Numbered from the stretch's first letter, positions 1 to 8,267 are shown. The stretch: 64,000 nucleotides of DNA from Atlantibacter hermannii (GCA_900635495.1 LR134136.1:434001-498000); one strand, 5' to 3'. Numbers and translations are program-made. Notes: a model not told the origin generated them from the sequence alone.

Positions 1-40
1 GGCTGGTCTTGGTGGCGAAATTATCTGCTACGTAGCGTAA
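1..40 (+). CDS. rpsH: 30S ribosomal protein S8, C-terminal end (partial)
   Basis: The window opens inside a gene; the frame from base 2 reads AGLGGEIICYVA then TAA, which is the conserved C-terminus of S8. S8 binds 16S rRNA and represses translation of its own (spc) operon. Only 12 codons are visible. It is followed 12 bases later by rplF, the normal spc order. Confidence 0.9.
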   Translation, partial: AGLGGEIICYVA

Positions 41-52
41 TCGGAGGAAAAA

Positions 53-586
53 ATGTCTCGTGTTGCTAAGGCACCGGTCGTTATTCCTGCCGGCGTAGAG
101 GTAAAACTCAACGGTCAGGTTATTACGATCAAAGGTAAAAACGGCGAGCTGACTCGTACTCTCAACGATGCTGTTGAAGTGAAACAAGCAGACAACGCTC
201 TGACTTTCGGTCCGCGTGATGGTTACGTGGATGGATGGGCTCAGGCTGGTACTGCTCGTGCACTGCTGAACTCAATGGTTATCGGTGTTACCGAAGGCTT
301 CACTAAGAAGCTGCAGCTGGTTGGTGTAGGTTATCGTGCAGCGGTTAAAGGCAATGTAGTAAACCTGGCTCTGGGTTTCTCACATCCTGTTGACCATCAA
401 CTGCCGGCTGGCATCACTGCTGAATGTCCGACTCAGACTGAAATCGTGCTGAAAGGCGCTGATAAGCAGATGATCGGTCAGGTTGCAGCTGATCTGCGCG
501 CCTACCGTCGTCCTGAGCCTTATAAAGGCAAGGGTGTTCGTTACGCCGACGAAGTCGTGCGTACCAAAGAGGCTAAGAAGAAGTAA
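53..586 (+). CDS. rplF: 50S ribosomal protein L6
   Basis: 177 residues, the usual L6 length, beginning MSRVAKAPVV and ending in a lysine-rich tail (RTKEAKKK). L6 has two repeated alpha/beta domains; the C-terminal one (about residues 90-170, with YRRPEPYKGKGVRY) contacts 23S rRNA near the sarcin-ricin loop. The ATG follows a strong ribosome binding site (TCGGAGGAAAAA). Second visible gene of the spc operon, 12 bases after rpsH and 9 before rplR. Confidence 0.98.
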   Translation: MSRVAKAPVVIPAGVEVKLNGQVITIKGKNGELTRTLNDAVEVKQADNALTFGPRDGYVDGWAQAGTARALLNSMVIGVTEGFTKKLQLVGVGYRAAVKGNVVNLALGFSHPVDHQLPAGITAECPTQTEIVLKGADKQMIGQVAADLRAYRRPEPYKGKGVRYADEVVRTKEAKKK

Positions 587-595
587 GGTAACACT

Positions 596-949
596 ATGGA
601 TAAGAAATCTGCTCGTATCCGTCGTGCGACCCGCGCACGCCGCAAGCTCAAAGAGCTGGGTGCAACTCGCCTGGTGGTACATCGTACCCCGCGTCATATC
701 TACGCACAGGTAATTGCACCGAATGGTTCTGAAGTTCTGGTAGCAGCTTCTACTGTTGAAAAAGCTATCACTGAACAACTGAAGTACACTGGGAACAAAG
801 ACGCTGCTGCTGCTGTAGGTAAAGCAGTTGCTGAACGCGCTCTGGAAAAAGGTATCAAAGAAGTTTCTTTTGACCGTTCTGGTTTCCAATATCATGGTCG
901 TGTCCAGGCACTGGCAGATGCTGCCCGTGAAGCTGGCCTTCAGTTCTAA
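596..949 (+). CDS. rplR: 50S ribosomal protein L18
   Basis: 117 residues, full length. The basic N-terminus (MDKKSARIRRATRARRKLKELG) and the end (GRVQALADAAREAGLQF) are typical of L18, which with L5 anchors 5S rRNA in the central protuberance of the large subunit. It starts 9 bases after rplF behind AAGGTAAC and is followed by rpsE, so expression is coupled within the spc operon. Confidence 0.98.
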   Translation: MDKKSARIRRATRARRKLKELGATRLVVHRTPRHIYAQVIAPNGSEVLVAASTVEKAITEQLKYTGNKDAAAAVGKAVAERALEKGIKEVSFDRSGFQYHGRVQALADAAREAGLQF

Positions 950-963
950 GGTAGAGGTGTAAG

Positions 964-1464
964 ATGGCTCACATCGAAAAACAAGCTGGCGAACTGCAGG
1001 AAAAGCTGATCGCGGTAAACCGCGTATCTAAAACCGTTAAAGGTGGTCGTATTTTCTCCTTCACAGCTCTGACTGTAGTAGGCGATGGTAACGGTCGCGT
1101 TGGTTTTGGTTACGGTAAAGCGCGTGAAGTTCCAGCAGCGATCCAGAAAGCGATGGAAAAAGCCCGTCGCAATATGATTAACGTCGCGCTGAACCACGGC
1201 ACCCTGCAACACCCGGTTAAAGGTGTTCACACGGGTTCTCGTGTATTCATGCAGCCGGCTTCCGAAGGTACCGGTATCATCGCCGGTGGTGCAATGCGCG
1301 CCGTCCTGGAAGTCGCTGGAGTTCATAACGTTCTGGCTAAAGCGTATGGTTCCACCAACCCGATTAACGTGGTTCGTGCAACTATCGATGGCCTGGAAAA
1401 TATGAATTCTCCAGAAATGGTCGCTGCCAAGCGTGGTAAATCCGTTGAAGAAATTCTGGGGTAA
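964..1464 (+). CDS. rpsE: 30S ribosomal protein S5
   Basis: 166 residues, the same length as E. coli S5. The N-terminal double-stranded-RNA-binding-like domain carries GRIFSFTALTVVGDGNGRVGFGYGKA (given here by its ends: residues about 28-53), and the C-terminal domain has GTGIIAGGAMRAVLE. S5 sits near the decoding centre and mRNA entry channel and influences fidelity. The start ATG follows GGTAGAGGTGTAAG. Confidence 0.98.
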   Translation: MAHIEKQAGELQEKLIAVNRVSKTVKGGRIFSFTALTVVGDGNGRVGFGYGKAREVPAAIQKAMEKARRNMINVALNHGTLQHPVKGVHTGSRVFMQPASEGTGIIAGGAMRAVLEVAGVHNVLAKAYGSTNPINVVRATIDGLENMNSPEMVAAKRGKSVEEILG

Positions 1465-1470
1465 TTGACC

Positions 1471-1650
1471 ATGGCAAAGACTATTAAAATTACTCAAACC
1501 CGCAGTGCAATCGGTCGTCTGCCGAAACACAAGGCAACGCTGCTTGGCCTGGGTCTGCGTCGTATTGGCCACACCGTAGAGCGCGAGGATACTCCTGCTG
1601 TACGCGGTATGGTTAACGCGATTTCCTACATGGTTAAAGTTGAGGAGTAA
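1471..1650 (+). CDS. rpmD: 50S ribosomal protein L30
   Basis: 59 residues starting MAKTIKITQTRSAIG, the E. coli start and length. An in-frame ATG two codons upstream (1465) directly abuts the rpsE stop, but 1471 keeps the conserved N-terminus and gives room for the GGGG ribosome binding site that lies over the end of rpsE. L30 is a small alpha/beta protein of the large subunit. Six bases separate it from rpsE and three from rplO. Confidence 0.95.
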   Translation: MAKTIKITQTRSAIGRLPKHKATLLGLGLRRIGHTVEREDTPAVRGMVNAISYMVKVEE

Positions 1651-1653
1651 GAG

Positions 1654-2088
1654 ATGCGTTTAAATACTCTGTCTCCGGCCGAAGGGTCTAAGCACGCTTC
1701 CAAGCGTCTGGGTCGTGGTATCGGTTCTGGCCTCGGTAAAACCGGTGGTCGTGGTCACAAAGGTCAGAACTCTCGTTCTGGCGGTGGCGTACGTCGCGGT
1801 TTCGAAGGTGGTCAGATGCCGTTGTACCGTCGTCTGCCGAAATTCGGTTTTACTTCACGTAAAGCTATGGTCACCGCAGAAGTTCGTCTGTCTGACCTGG
1901 CTAAAGTAGAAGGCGACGTAGTTGACCTGAACACGCTGAAAGCTGCCAACATTATCGGTATTCAGATTGAGTTCGCGAAAGTGATCCTGTCTGGCGAAGT
2001 AACTCGTCCGGTAACTGTTCGTGGTCTGCGTGTTACGAAAGGCGCTCGTGCTGCTATCGAAGCTGCTGGCGGTAAAACTGAGGAATAA
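1654..2088 (+). CDS. rplO: 50S ribosomal protein L15
   Basis: 144 residues, full length. The glycine- and arginine-rich N-terminal extension (LGRGIGSGLGKTGGRGHKGQ, about residues 19-38) threads into the 23S rRNA core; the globular C-terminal half (VTVRGLRVTKGARAAIEAAGGK) is typical of the family. It is a late-assembly protein. ATG follows GAGTAAGAG, three bases after rpmD. Confidence 0.98.
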   Translation: MRLNTLSPAEGSKHASKRLGRGIGSGLGKTGGRGHKGQNSRSGGGVRRGFEGGQMPLYRRLPKFGFTSRKAMVTAEVRLSDLAKVEGDVVDLNTLKAANIIGIQIEFAKVILSGEVTRPVTVRGLRVTKGARAAIEAAGGKTEE

Positions 2089-2095
2089 GTAGCAG

Positions 2096-3427
2096 ATGGC
2101 TAAACAACCGGGATTAGATTTTCAAAGTGCCAAAGGTGGCCTTGGCGAACTGAAACGCAGACTGCTGTTTGTAATCGGTGCGCTGATTGTGTTCCGTATT
2201 GGCTCTTTTATTCCGATCCCTGGTATTGATGCCACTGTTCTTGCCAAACTGCTTGATCAACAACGTGGCACCATCATTGAAATGTTCAACATGTTCTCTG
2301 GTGGTGCTCTTAGCCGTGCTTCAATCTTTGCACTGGGTATTATGCCGTATATTTCGGCATCGATTATTATCCAGCTGCTGACGGTCGTTCATCCGGCCCT
2401 GGCGGAGCTTAAGAAGGAAGGGGAGTCTGGTCGTCGTAAGATTAGCCAGTACACCCGTTACGGAACGTTAGTGTTGGCGATATTCCAGTCGATCGGTATT
2501 GCTACCGGTCTACCGAATATGCCTGGAATGCAGGGCCTGGTAATTAACCCAGGCTTTGCGTTCTACTTCACTGCTGTTGTAAGTCTGGTTACAGGGACGA
2601 TGTTCCTGATGTGGCTCGGCGAACAGATTACTGAACGTGGTATCGGTAACGGTATCTCAATCATTATCTTCGCTGGTATCGTAGCGGGTCTCCCGCCAGC
2701 CATTGGCCATACGATTGAGCAAGCGCGTCAAGGCGACCTGCACTTCCTCCTGTTGCTGTTGGTTGCAGTATTAGTATTTGCAGTGACCTTCTTTGTTGTT
2801 TTCGTCGAACGTGGTCAACGCCGTATCGTGGTGAACTATGCAAAACGTCAACAAGGTCGTCGTGTCTATGCTGCACAGAGCACACATTTACCGCTGAAAG
2901 TGAATATGGCAGGGGTTATCCCAGCGATTTTCGCTTCTAGTATAATTCTGTTCCCGGCGACCATCGCGTCATGGTTCGGGGGCGGTACCGGTTGGAACTG
3001 GCTGACAACAATTTCGCTGTATTTGCAGCCTGGGCAACCGCTTTATGTGTTACTCTATGCGTCTGCAATCATCTTCTTCTGTTTCTTCTATACCGCGTTG
3101 GTTTTCAACCCGCGAGAAACAGCTGATAACCTGAAGAAGTCCGGTGCATTTGTACCAGGAATTCGTCCGGGAGAGCAAACGGCGAAGTATATCGATAAAG
3201 TAATGACCCGCCTGACTCTGGTTGGTGCGCTTTACATTACGTTTATCTGCCTGATCCCGGAGTTCATGCGTGATGCGATGAAAGTGCCGTTCTACTTCGG
3301 TGGAACCTCACTCCTTATCGTCGTTGTCGTCATTATGGACTTTATGGCTCAAGTGCAAACTCTGATGATGTCCAGTCAGTACGAGTCTGCATTGAAGAAA
3401 GCGAACCTGAAAGGCTATGGCCGTTAA
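2096..3427 (+). CDS. secY: Preprotein translocase subunit SecY
   Basis: 443 residues, the E. coli length. This inner-membrane protein forms the SecYEG channel, with ten transmembrane helices recognisable as hydrophobic blocks from about residue 20 to 430. The plug region and the cytoplasmic loops (GQRRIVVNYAKRQQGRR near 245 and FNPRETADNLKKSGAFVPGIRPG near 340), which contact SecA and the ribosome, are intact. It lies 7 bases after rplO, in its standard place near the end of the spc operon. Confidence 0.98.
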   Translation: MAKQPGLDFQSAKGGLGELKRRLLFVIGALIVFRIGSFIPIPGIDATVLAKLLDQQRGTIIEMFNMFSGGALSRASIFALGIMPYISASIIIQLLTVVHPALAELKKEGESGRRKISQYTRYGTLVLAIFQSIGIATGLPNMPGMQGLVINPGFAFYFTAVVSLVTGTMFLMWLGEQITERGIGNGISIIIFAGIVAGLPPAIGHTIEQARQGDLHFLLLLLVAVLVFAVTFFVVFVERGQRRIVVNYAKRQQGRRVYAAQSTHLPLKVNMAGVIPAIFASSIILFPATIASWFGGGTGWNWLTTISLYLQPGQPLYVLLYASAIIFFCFFYTALVFNPRETADNLKKSGAFVPGIRPGEQTAKYIDKVMTRLTLVGALYITFICLIPEFMRDAMKVPFYFGGTSLLIVVVVIMDFMAQVQTLMMSSQYESALKKANLKGYGR

Positions 3428-3574
<147 letters not shown>

Positions 3575-3610
3575 TTTATCTCGCATATTTTTCTTGCAAA
3601 GTTGGGTTGA

Positions 3611-3635
3611 GCTGGCTAGATTAGCCAGCCAATCT
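3611..3635 (+). terminator. spc operon terminator or attenuator hairpin
   Basis: Perfect 8-bp inverted repeat GCTGGCTA / TAGCCAGC with a three-base loop, followed by AATCTTTT. It lies 36 bases after rpmJ. The T-run is short, so it is probably a partial terminator between the spc and alpha operons. Confidence 0.6.
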
Positions 3636-3639
3636 TTTG

Positions 3640-3730
3640 TATGTCTATGCGTTCCCATTTGAGTATCCTGAAAACGGGCTTTTCAGCATGGGGCGCATAA
3701 TTTAATAGTAGGAGTGCATAGTGGCCCGTA
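3640..3730 (+). promoter_or_regulatory. alpha-operon leader, S4-binding pseudoknot
   Basis: The 80 bases before rpsM match the known alpha-operon mRNA leader: GCGTTCCCATTTGAGTATCC, the GAAAACGGGCTTTTC hairpin, then AGTAGGAGTGCATAGTG leading into the GTG start. In E. coli this folds into a nested pseudoknot that binds ribosomal protein S4 and traps the 30S subunit, repressing rpsM and the genes after it. Compensating pairs look conserved by eye. S4 itself (rpsD) is encoded downstream in the same operon. Confidence 0.8.
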
Positions 3731-4077
3731 TAGCAGGCATTAACATTCCTGATCAGAAACATACCGTGATCGCGTTAACGTCGATCTACGGTGTCGGCAA
3801 GACTCGCTCCAAGGCCATCTGCGCCGCTGCGGGTATCGCTGAAGATGTTAAGATCAGTGAGCTGTCTGAAGAACAAATCGACACGCTGCGTGACGAAGTT
3901 GCCAAATTTGTCGTTGAAGGTGATCTGCGCCGTGAAGTGAGCATGAGCATCAAGCGTCTGATGGACCTTGGTTGCTATCGCGGTTTGCGTCATCGTCGTG
4001 GTCTCCCGGTTCGCGGTCAGCGTACCAAGACCAACGCTCGTACCCGTAAGGGTCCGCGCAAACCGATCAAGAAATAA
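3721..4077 (+). CDS. rpsM: 30S ribosomal protein S13
   Basis: 118 residues, starting at GTG (MARIAGINIPDQKHTVIALT), as in E. coli. The C-terminal basic tail (GLPVRGQRTKTNARTRKGPR) reaches toward the P-site tRNA, and the protein forms head-to-50S bridges. GTG is preceded by TAGGAGTGCATA; start choice is set by the S4-regulated leader. First gene of the alpha operon. Confidence 0.98.
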   Translation: MARIAGINIPDQKHTVIALTSIYGVGKTRSKAICAAAGIAEDVKISELSEEQIDTLRDEVAKFVVEGDLRREVSMSIKRLMDLGCYRGLRHRRGLPVRGQRTKTNARTRKGPRKPIKK

Positions 4078-4093
4078 TCGGGGTGATTGAATA

Positions 4094-4483
4094 ATGGCAA
4101 AGGCACCAATTCGTGCACGTAAACGTGTAAGAAAACAAGTCTCTGACGGCGTGGCTCATGTCCATGCTTCTTTCAACAACACCATCGTGACTATTACCGA
4201 TCGTCAAGGTAACGCGTTGGGTTGGGCAACTGCCGGTGGTTCCGGTTTCCGTGGTTCTCGCAAATCCACTCCGTTTGCAGCTCAGGTTGCAGCAGAGCGT
4301 TGCGCAGAAGCCGTGAAAGAATACGGTATCAAGAACCTGGAAGTTATGGTTAAGGGACCGGGTCCGGGTCGCGAATCTACCATTCGTGCTCTGAACGCCG
4401 CTGGTTTCCGCATCACTAATATTACTGATGTGACTCCGATCCCTCACAACGGTTGTCGTCCGCCGAAAAAACGTCGCGTATAA
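4094..4483 (+). CDS. rpsK: 30S ribosomal protein S11
   Basis: 129 residues, full length, with the conserved tail PIPHNGCRPPKKRRV. S11 lies on the 30S platform and helps form the mRNA exit region and Shine-Dalgarno cleft. Seventeen bases after rpsM, behind GGGGTGATTGAATA. Second gene of the alpha operon. Confidence 0.98.
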   Translation: MAKAPIRARKRVRKQVSDGVAHVHASFNNTIVTITDRQGNALGWATAGGSGFRGSRKSTPFAAQVAAERCAEAVKEYGIKNLEVMVKGPGPGRESTIRALNAAGFRITNITDVTPIPHNGCRPPKKRRV

Positions 4484-4514
4484 CGCTCGTTTTTAGGAAT
4501 GTTGGAGAAAGAAA

Positions 4515-5135
4515 ATGGCAAGATATTTGGGTCCTAAGCTCAAGCTGAGCCGTCGCGAGGGTACAGACTTATTCCTTAAGTCTGGCGTTCGCGCGATTGA
4601 TACCAAGTGTAAAATTGAACAAGCTCCTGGCCAGCACGGTGCGCGTAAACCGCGTCTGTCTGACTATGGTGTGCAGTTGCGTGAAAAGCAAAAAGTTCGC
4701 CGTATCTACGGTGTGCTGGAGCGTCAGTTCCGTAACTATTATAAAGAAGCCGCACGTCTGAAAGGCAACACCGGTGAAAACCTGTTAGCTCTGCTGGAAG
4801 GTCGTCTGGACAACGTTGTATACCGTATGGGTTTTGGCGCTACTCGTGCTGAAGCACGCCAGCTGGTTAGCCATAAAGCTATCATGGTAAACGGTCGTGT
4901 TGTTAACATCGCTTCTTATCAGGTTAGCCCGAACGACGTTGTCAGCATTCGTGAGAAAGCGAAAAAGCAATCTCGCGTGAAAGCAGCTCTGGAGCTGGCT
5001 GAGCAGCGTGAAAAGCCAACCTGGCTGGAAGTTGATGGTGGCAAGATGGAAGGTACGTTTAAGCGTAAGCCTGAGCGTTCTGATCTGTCTGCGGACATTA
5101 ACGAACACCTGATCGTCGAGCTTTACTCCAAGTAA
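4515..5135 (+). CDS. rpsD: 30S ribosomal protein S4
   Basis: 206 residues, full length. It nucleates 30S assembly by binding the 16S 5' domain; an S4 RNA-binding domain spans about residues 95-155 (RLDNVVYRMGFGATRAEARQ and following). It is also the translational repressor of this operon through the leader upstream of rpsM. ATG follows GTTGGAGAAAGAAA. Confidence 0.98.
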   Translation: MARYLGPKLKLSRREGTDLFLKSGVRAIDTKCKIEQAPGQHGARKPRLSDYGVQLREKQKVRRIYGVLERQFRNYYKEAARLKGNTGENLLALLEGRLDNVVYRMGFGATRAEARQLVSHKAIMVNGRVVNIASYQVSPNDVVSIREKAKKQSRVKAALELAEQREKPTWLEVDGGKMEGTFKRKPERSDLSADINEHLIVELYSK

Positions 5136-5160
5136 AGCTTAGTACCAAAGAGAGGACACA

Positions 5161-6150
5161 ATGCAGGGTTCTGTGACAGAGTTTCTAAAACCGCGCCTGG
5201 TAGATATCGAGCAAGTGAGTTCGACGCACGCCAAGGTGACCCTTGAGCCTTTAGAGCGTGGCTTTGGCCATACTCTTGGTAACGCACTGCGCCGTATTCT
5301 GCTTTCATCGATGCCGGGTTGCGCGGTGACTGAGGTTGAGATTGATGGTGTACTGCATGAGTACAGCACCAAAGAAGGTGTTCAGGAAGATATCCTGGAA
5401 ATCCTGCTTAACCTGAAAGGGCTAGCGGTAAGAGTTCAAGGTAAAGATGAAGTTATCCTTACTCTGAATAAATCTGGCATTGGCCCTGTGACTGCAGCCG
5501 ACATCACCCATGATGGAGATGTCGAAATCGTCAAGCCGCAGCACGTGATCTGCCACCTGACCGATGAGAACGCATCTATTAGCATGCGTATCAAAGTTCA
5601 GCGCGGTCGTGGTTATGTGCCGGCTTCTGCCCGAATTCATTCGGAAGAAGATGAGCGCCCAATCGGCCGTCTGCTGGTCGACGCATGCTATAGCCCTGTA
5701 GAGCGTATCGCCTACAATGTTGAAGCAGCGCGTGTAGAACAGCGTACCGACCTGGACAAGCTGGTCATCGAAATGGAAACCAACGGCACAATCGATCCTG
5801 AAGAGGCGATTCGTCGTGCGGCAACTATTCTGGCTGAACAACTGGAAGCTTTCGTTGACTTACGTGATGTACGTCAGCCGGAAGTGAAAGAAGAAAAACC
5901 AGAATTCGATCCGATCCTGCTGCGCCCTGTTGACGATCTGGAATTGACTGTCCGCTCTGCTAACTGCCTCAAGGCAGAAGCTATCCACTATATCGGTGAT
6001 CTGGTACAGCGTACCGAGGTTGAGTTGCTGAAAACGCCGAACCTGGGTAAAAAATCTCTTACTGAGATTAAAGACGTGCTGGCTTCACGCGGTTTGTCTC
6101 TGGGCATGCGCCTGGAAAACTGGCCGCCGGCAAGCATTGCTGACGAGTAA
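5161..6150 (+). CDS. rpoA: DNA-directed RNA polymerase subunit alpha
   Basis: 329 residues, identical in length to E. coli alpha. The N-terminal domain (about 1-235) dimerises and assembles beta and beta'. A flexible linker (about 236-248, [13 protein letters not shown]) leads to the C-terminal domain ([17 protein letters not shown], then [16 protein letters not shown]) that contacts UP elements and activators such as CRP and Fis. ATG follows GAGAGGACACA. It is co-transcribed with the ribosomal genes, 25 bases after rpsD. Confidence 0.99.
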
Positions 6151-6190
6151 CCGGATCACAGGTTAAGGTTTTACTGAGAAGGATAAGGTC

Positions 6191-6577
6191 ATGCGCCATC
6201 GTAAGAGTGGTCGTCAACTGAACCGCAACAGCAGCCATCGCCAGGCTATGTTCCGCAACATGGCAGGTTCTCTGGTTCGTCATGAGATCATCAAGACGAC
6301 CCTGCCGAAAGCGAAAGAGCTGCGTCGCGTAGTTGAGCCGCTGATTACTCTTGCCAAGACTGATAGCGTTGCTAATCGTCGTCTGGCATTCGCCCGCACT
6401 CGTGATAACGAGATCGTGGCAAAACTGTTTAACGAGCTGGGCCCGCGTTTCGCGAGCCGCGCCGGTGGTTACACTCGCATTCTGAAGTGTGGCTTCCGTG
6501 CAGGCGACAATGCGCCGATGGCATACATCGAGCTGGTTGATCGCTCTGAGTCGAAAGCAGAAGCTGCTGCAGAGTAA
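6191..6577 (+). CDS. rplQ: 50S ribosomal protein L17
   Basis: 128 residues. It starts MRHRKSGRQLNRNSSHRQAM and has the family core YTRILKCGFRAGDNAPMAYIELVDR, ending in an acidic-alanine tail (SKAEAAAE). L17 lies near the polypeptide exit tunnel. ATG follows GAGAAGGATAAGGTC. Last gene of the alpha operon and directly followed by a strong terminator. Confidence 0.98.
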   Translation: MRHRKSGRQLNRNSSHRQAMFRNMAGSLVRHEIIKTTLPKAKELRRVVEPLITLAKTDSVANRRLAFARTRDNEIVAKLFNELGPRFASRAGGYTRILKCGFRAGDNAPMAYIELVDRSESKAEAAAE

Positions 6578-6600
6578 TCTGTAGGAGTATTGTAAAAAAA

Positions 6601-6620
6601 CCCGCCTCGGCGGGTTTTTT
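6601..6620 (+). terminator. alpha operon rho-independent terminator
   Basis: CCCGCC-TC-GGCGGG stem-loop preceded by A7 and followed by T7, 23 bases after the rplQ stop. The flanking A and T runs make it potentially bidirectional. Confidence 0.92.
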
Positions 6621-6641
6621 TATATCCTCAATTCCCTGCCT

Positions 6642-6649
6642 GTTATAAT
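6642..6649 (+). promoter_or_regulatory. extended -10 promoter element ahead of yhdN-zntR
   Basis: TGTTATAAT is an exact extended -10 (TG-n-TATAAT), 30 bases before the yhdN start and just after the alpha-operon terminator. No good -35 hexamer is visible, which fits extended -10 promoters. Confidence 0.5.
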
Positions 6650-6678
6650 TTCCCTTTTATTCACTCCGGAACGACGCG

Positions 6679-7050
6679 ATGTGGTTAATCGATCAATGGG
6701 CTGAACAACACATCCTTGAAGCGCAACGCAAAGGCGAACTGGATGGTCTTCCTGGTTCAGGGCAAAAACTTGTGCTTGATGACGACTTACACGTGCCGCC
6801 GGAACTGCGCGCCGGATATCGGCTGTTGAAAAATGCAGGTTGTTTGCCGCCTGAAATTTTACAACGTAAAGAGGCCGTTGAGCTTAATGAACTGTTACAG
6901 ACACTTGATCCTGTCCAACCTGAATACGCAGCGGTGAAGAAACAGCTATTGCTATTGGAATTAAAACTCCGCCAGGCAGGTATGAATACAGAATTTCTTC
7001 GTACGAGATATGCAACAGCTATTGAAAATAAGCTGATGAAGGAGCCTTAA
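6679..7050 (+). CDS. yhdN: YhdN family protein (DUF1992, DnaJ-related conserved region)
   Basis: 123 residues, starting MWLIDQWAEQHILEAQRKGELDGLPGSGQK. The motif from residue 10 to about 35 (AQRKGELDGLPGSGQKLVLDDD) defines the DUF1992 / DnaJ-homologue-subfamily-C-28 family. There is no J domain, so no chaperone role can be claimed. Its TAA overlaps the ATG of zntR (TAATG), so the two genes are translationally coupled, as in E. coli. Function unknown. Confidence 0.9.
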   Translation: MWLIDQWAEQHILEAQRKGELDGLPGSGQKLVLDDDLHVPPELRAGYRLLKNAGCLPPEILQRKEAVELNELLQTLDPVQPEYAAVKKQLLLLELKLRQAGMNTEFLRTRYATAIENKLMKEP

Positions 7051-7469
7051 TGTACAAAATCGGCGAGTTAGCAAAATTAGCAGATGTCACACCTGATACC
7101 ATCCGTTTTTATGAAAAACAGCAAATGATGGATCATGAGGTCCGTACAGAAGGTGGATTTCGTTTATACAGTGAAAACGATCTTCAGCGTTTAAAATTTA
7201 TCCGTTACGCCAGGCAACTGGGTTTCACGCTTGAATCCATTCGTGAGCTTTTGTCGATCCGTATCGATCCCGAACATCATACCTGCCAGGAATCCAAAGG
7301 CATTGTTCAGGCCCGGTTGAAGGAGGTGGAAGCGAAGATTCATGAGCTCGAGTTGATGAAAACATCCTTACAGCGCTTAAATGATACATGCTGCGGGACT
7401 GCTCACAGTAGCGTTTACTGTTCCATCCTCGAAGCGTTGGAACAAGGTGCAAACGGGCCGGGACATTGA
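7050..7469 (+). CDS. zntR: Zn(II)-responsive MerR-family regulator ZntR
   Basis: 139 residues. The winged-helix DNA-binding domain (about 1-70, MYKIGELAKLADVTPDTIRFYEKQ) is followed by a dimerisation helix and a metal-binding loop. Zinc ligands Cys79, Cys114, Cys115, His119 and Cys124 are all present. In E. coli ZntR activates the zinc exporter zntA by untwisting a long-spacer promoter. The C-terminus ends GANGPGH and lacks the extra Cys141 of E. coli ZntR. It overlaps yhdN by one base. Confidence 0.95.
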   Translation: MYKIGELAKLADVTPDTIRFYEKQQMMDHEVRTEGGFRLYSENDLQRLKFIRYARQLGFTLESIRELLSIRIDPEHHTCQESKGIVQARLKEVEAKIHELELMKTSLQRLNDTCCGTAHSSVYCSILEALEQGANGPGH

Positions 7470-7520
7470 TTTATTACGCGATGAGTAATACACTCGCGCA
7501 ACCTAATGAGGAGCCAAAAA

Positions 7521-7736
7521 ATGACCAGCTATAAACATACCCGGGGAAAAATTAATGACAATGCGATTGAGGCATTACTGCACGATCCGCTTTTCAAACA
7601 ACGTATTGAGCGGAATGTGAAAGGAAAAGGTAGTTACCAGCGGAAAGGAAAACATAAAGGGCGTAATAACTGGGAGGCCAGTGGTAAACAAGCTGATAGC
7701 TTATTTTCCACTGACCTTCTGCTTTTCGTCTGCTAA
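7521..7736 (+). CDS. arfA: Alternative ribosome-rescue factor A
   Basis: 71 residues from ATG 7521 (MTSYKHTRGKINDNAIEALL), preceded by TAATGAGGAGCC. A further in-frame ATG at 7506 lacks family support. The conserved core (residues 8-55, with the basic GKGSYQRKGKHKGRNNWEASGK) enters the empty mRNA channel and recruits RF2 to non-stop ribosomes. The hydrophobic end LLLFVC is the part normally lost, because the message is cut or terminated in a hairpin inside the gene. The stop codon directly abuts the stop of convergent mscL. Confidence 0.95.
   Translation: MTSYKHTRGKINDNAIEALLHDPLFKQRIERNVKGKGSYQRKGKHKGRNNWEASGKQADSLFSTDLLLFVC
7678..7713 (+). promoter_or_regulatory. intragenic stem-loop of arfA (RNase III / terminator type)
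   Basis: CAGTGG ... AAGCT-GAT-AGCTT ... CCACTG forms a long near-perfect hairpin within the last 20 codons of arfA. In E. coli a hairpin at this place yields non-stop arfA mRNA, so ArfA is degraded through tmRNA tagging unless trans-translation fails. Structure seen here; function inferred from the E. coli gene. Confidence 0.75.
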
Positions 7737-8150
7737 TCAAATCCGCTCATTTTGTTGTTTCAAAATATCACGGATCTCAGTTAGCAATACTTCTTCTTTA
7801 GAAGGGGCTGGGGGAGCTTTAGGTTCTTCTTTTTTCTTACGGTTTAATTTATTGATAAGTTTGATTGCCATAAAGATAGCGAACGCCACGATCAGAAAAT
7901 CAAACACATTTTGGATGAACACACCGTAATGCATGACAACCGCTGGCGTCTCACCGACGGCAGGGCGCAACGTGAGTGCAAATTGTTTAAAATCAATACC
8001 ACCAATTAATAAGCCTAACGGTGGCATAATAATATCGGCGACCAGCGAAGAAACAATTTTCCCGAATGCAGCACCAATAATCACACCCACTGCCAAATCA
8101 ACCACATTTCCGCGCATCGCGAATTCGCGGAACTCTTTTATCATACTCAT
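7737..8150 (-). CDS. mscL: Large-conductance mechanosensitive channel
   Basis: 137 residues from the start MSMIKEFREFAMRGNVVDLA. An upstream in-frame ATG (8207) would add 19 residues absent from the family, and a ribosome binding site (AAGGAGAATATA) supports 8150. TM1 covers about residues 15-45 (VVDLAVGVIIGAAFGKIVSSL), TM2 about 75-100 (FIQNVFDFLIVAFAIFMAIKL), followed by a charged C-terminal bundle. The pentamer opens at high membrane tension to release solutes during osmotic downshock. The 3' end is convergent with arfA with no spacer. Confidence 0.97.
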   Translation of the reverse strand: MSMIKEFREFAMRGNVVDLAVGVIIGAAFGKIVSSLVADIIMPPLGLLIGGIDFKQFALTLRPAVGETPAVVMHYGVFIQNVFDFLIVAFAIFMAIKLINKLNRKKKEEPKAPPAPSKEEVLLTEIRDILKQQNERI

Positions 8151-8267
8151 TATATTCTCCTTATCTGGACCTTTCCTAAGTCTAACAAAGACTCTATGGT
8201 TTGCCATTAACAGGAAGTAACTGTTTTATAACCATATCCTTATGAAGAAAGCGGGTTCACATTGCAA

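Noticed and set aside
946..1572. 208-codon open frame antisense to rpsE-rpmD
   Set aside because: Overlaps ribosomal genes on the other strand; composition reflects ribosomal codon use, not a protein.
8151..8207. N-terminally extended mscL (19 extra residues)
   Set aside because: The extension is unconserved and charged, and the ribosome binding site is next to the inner ATG at 8150.
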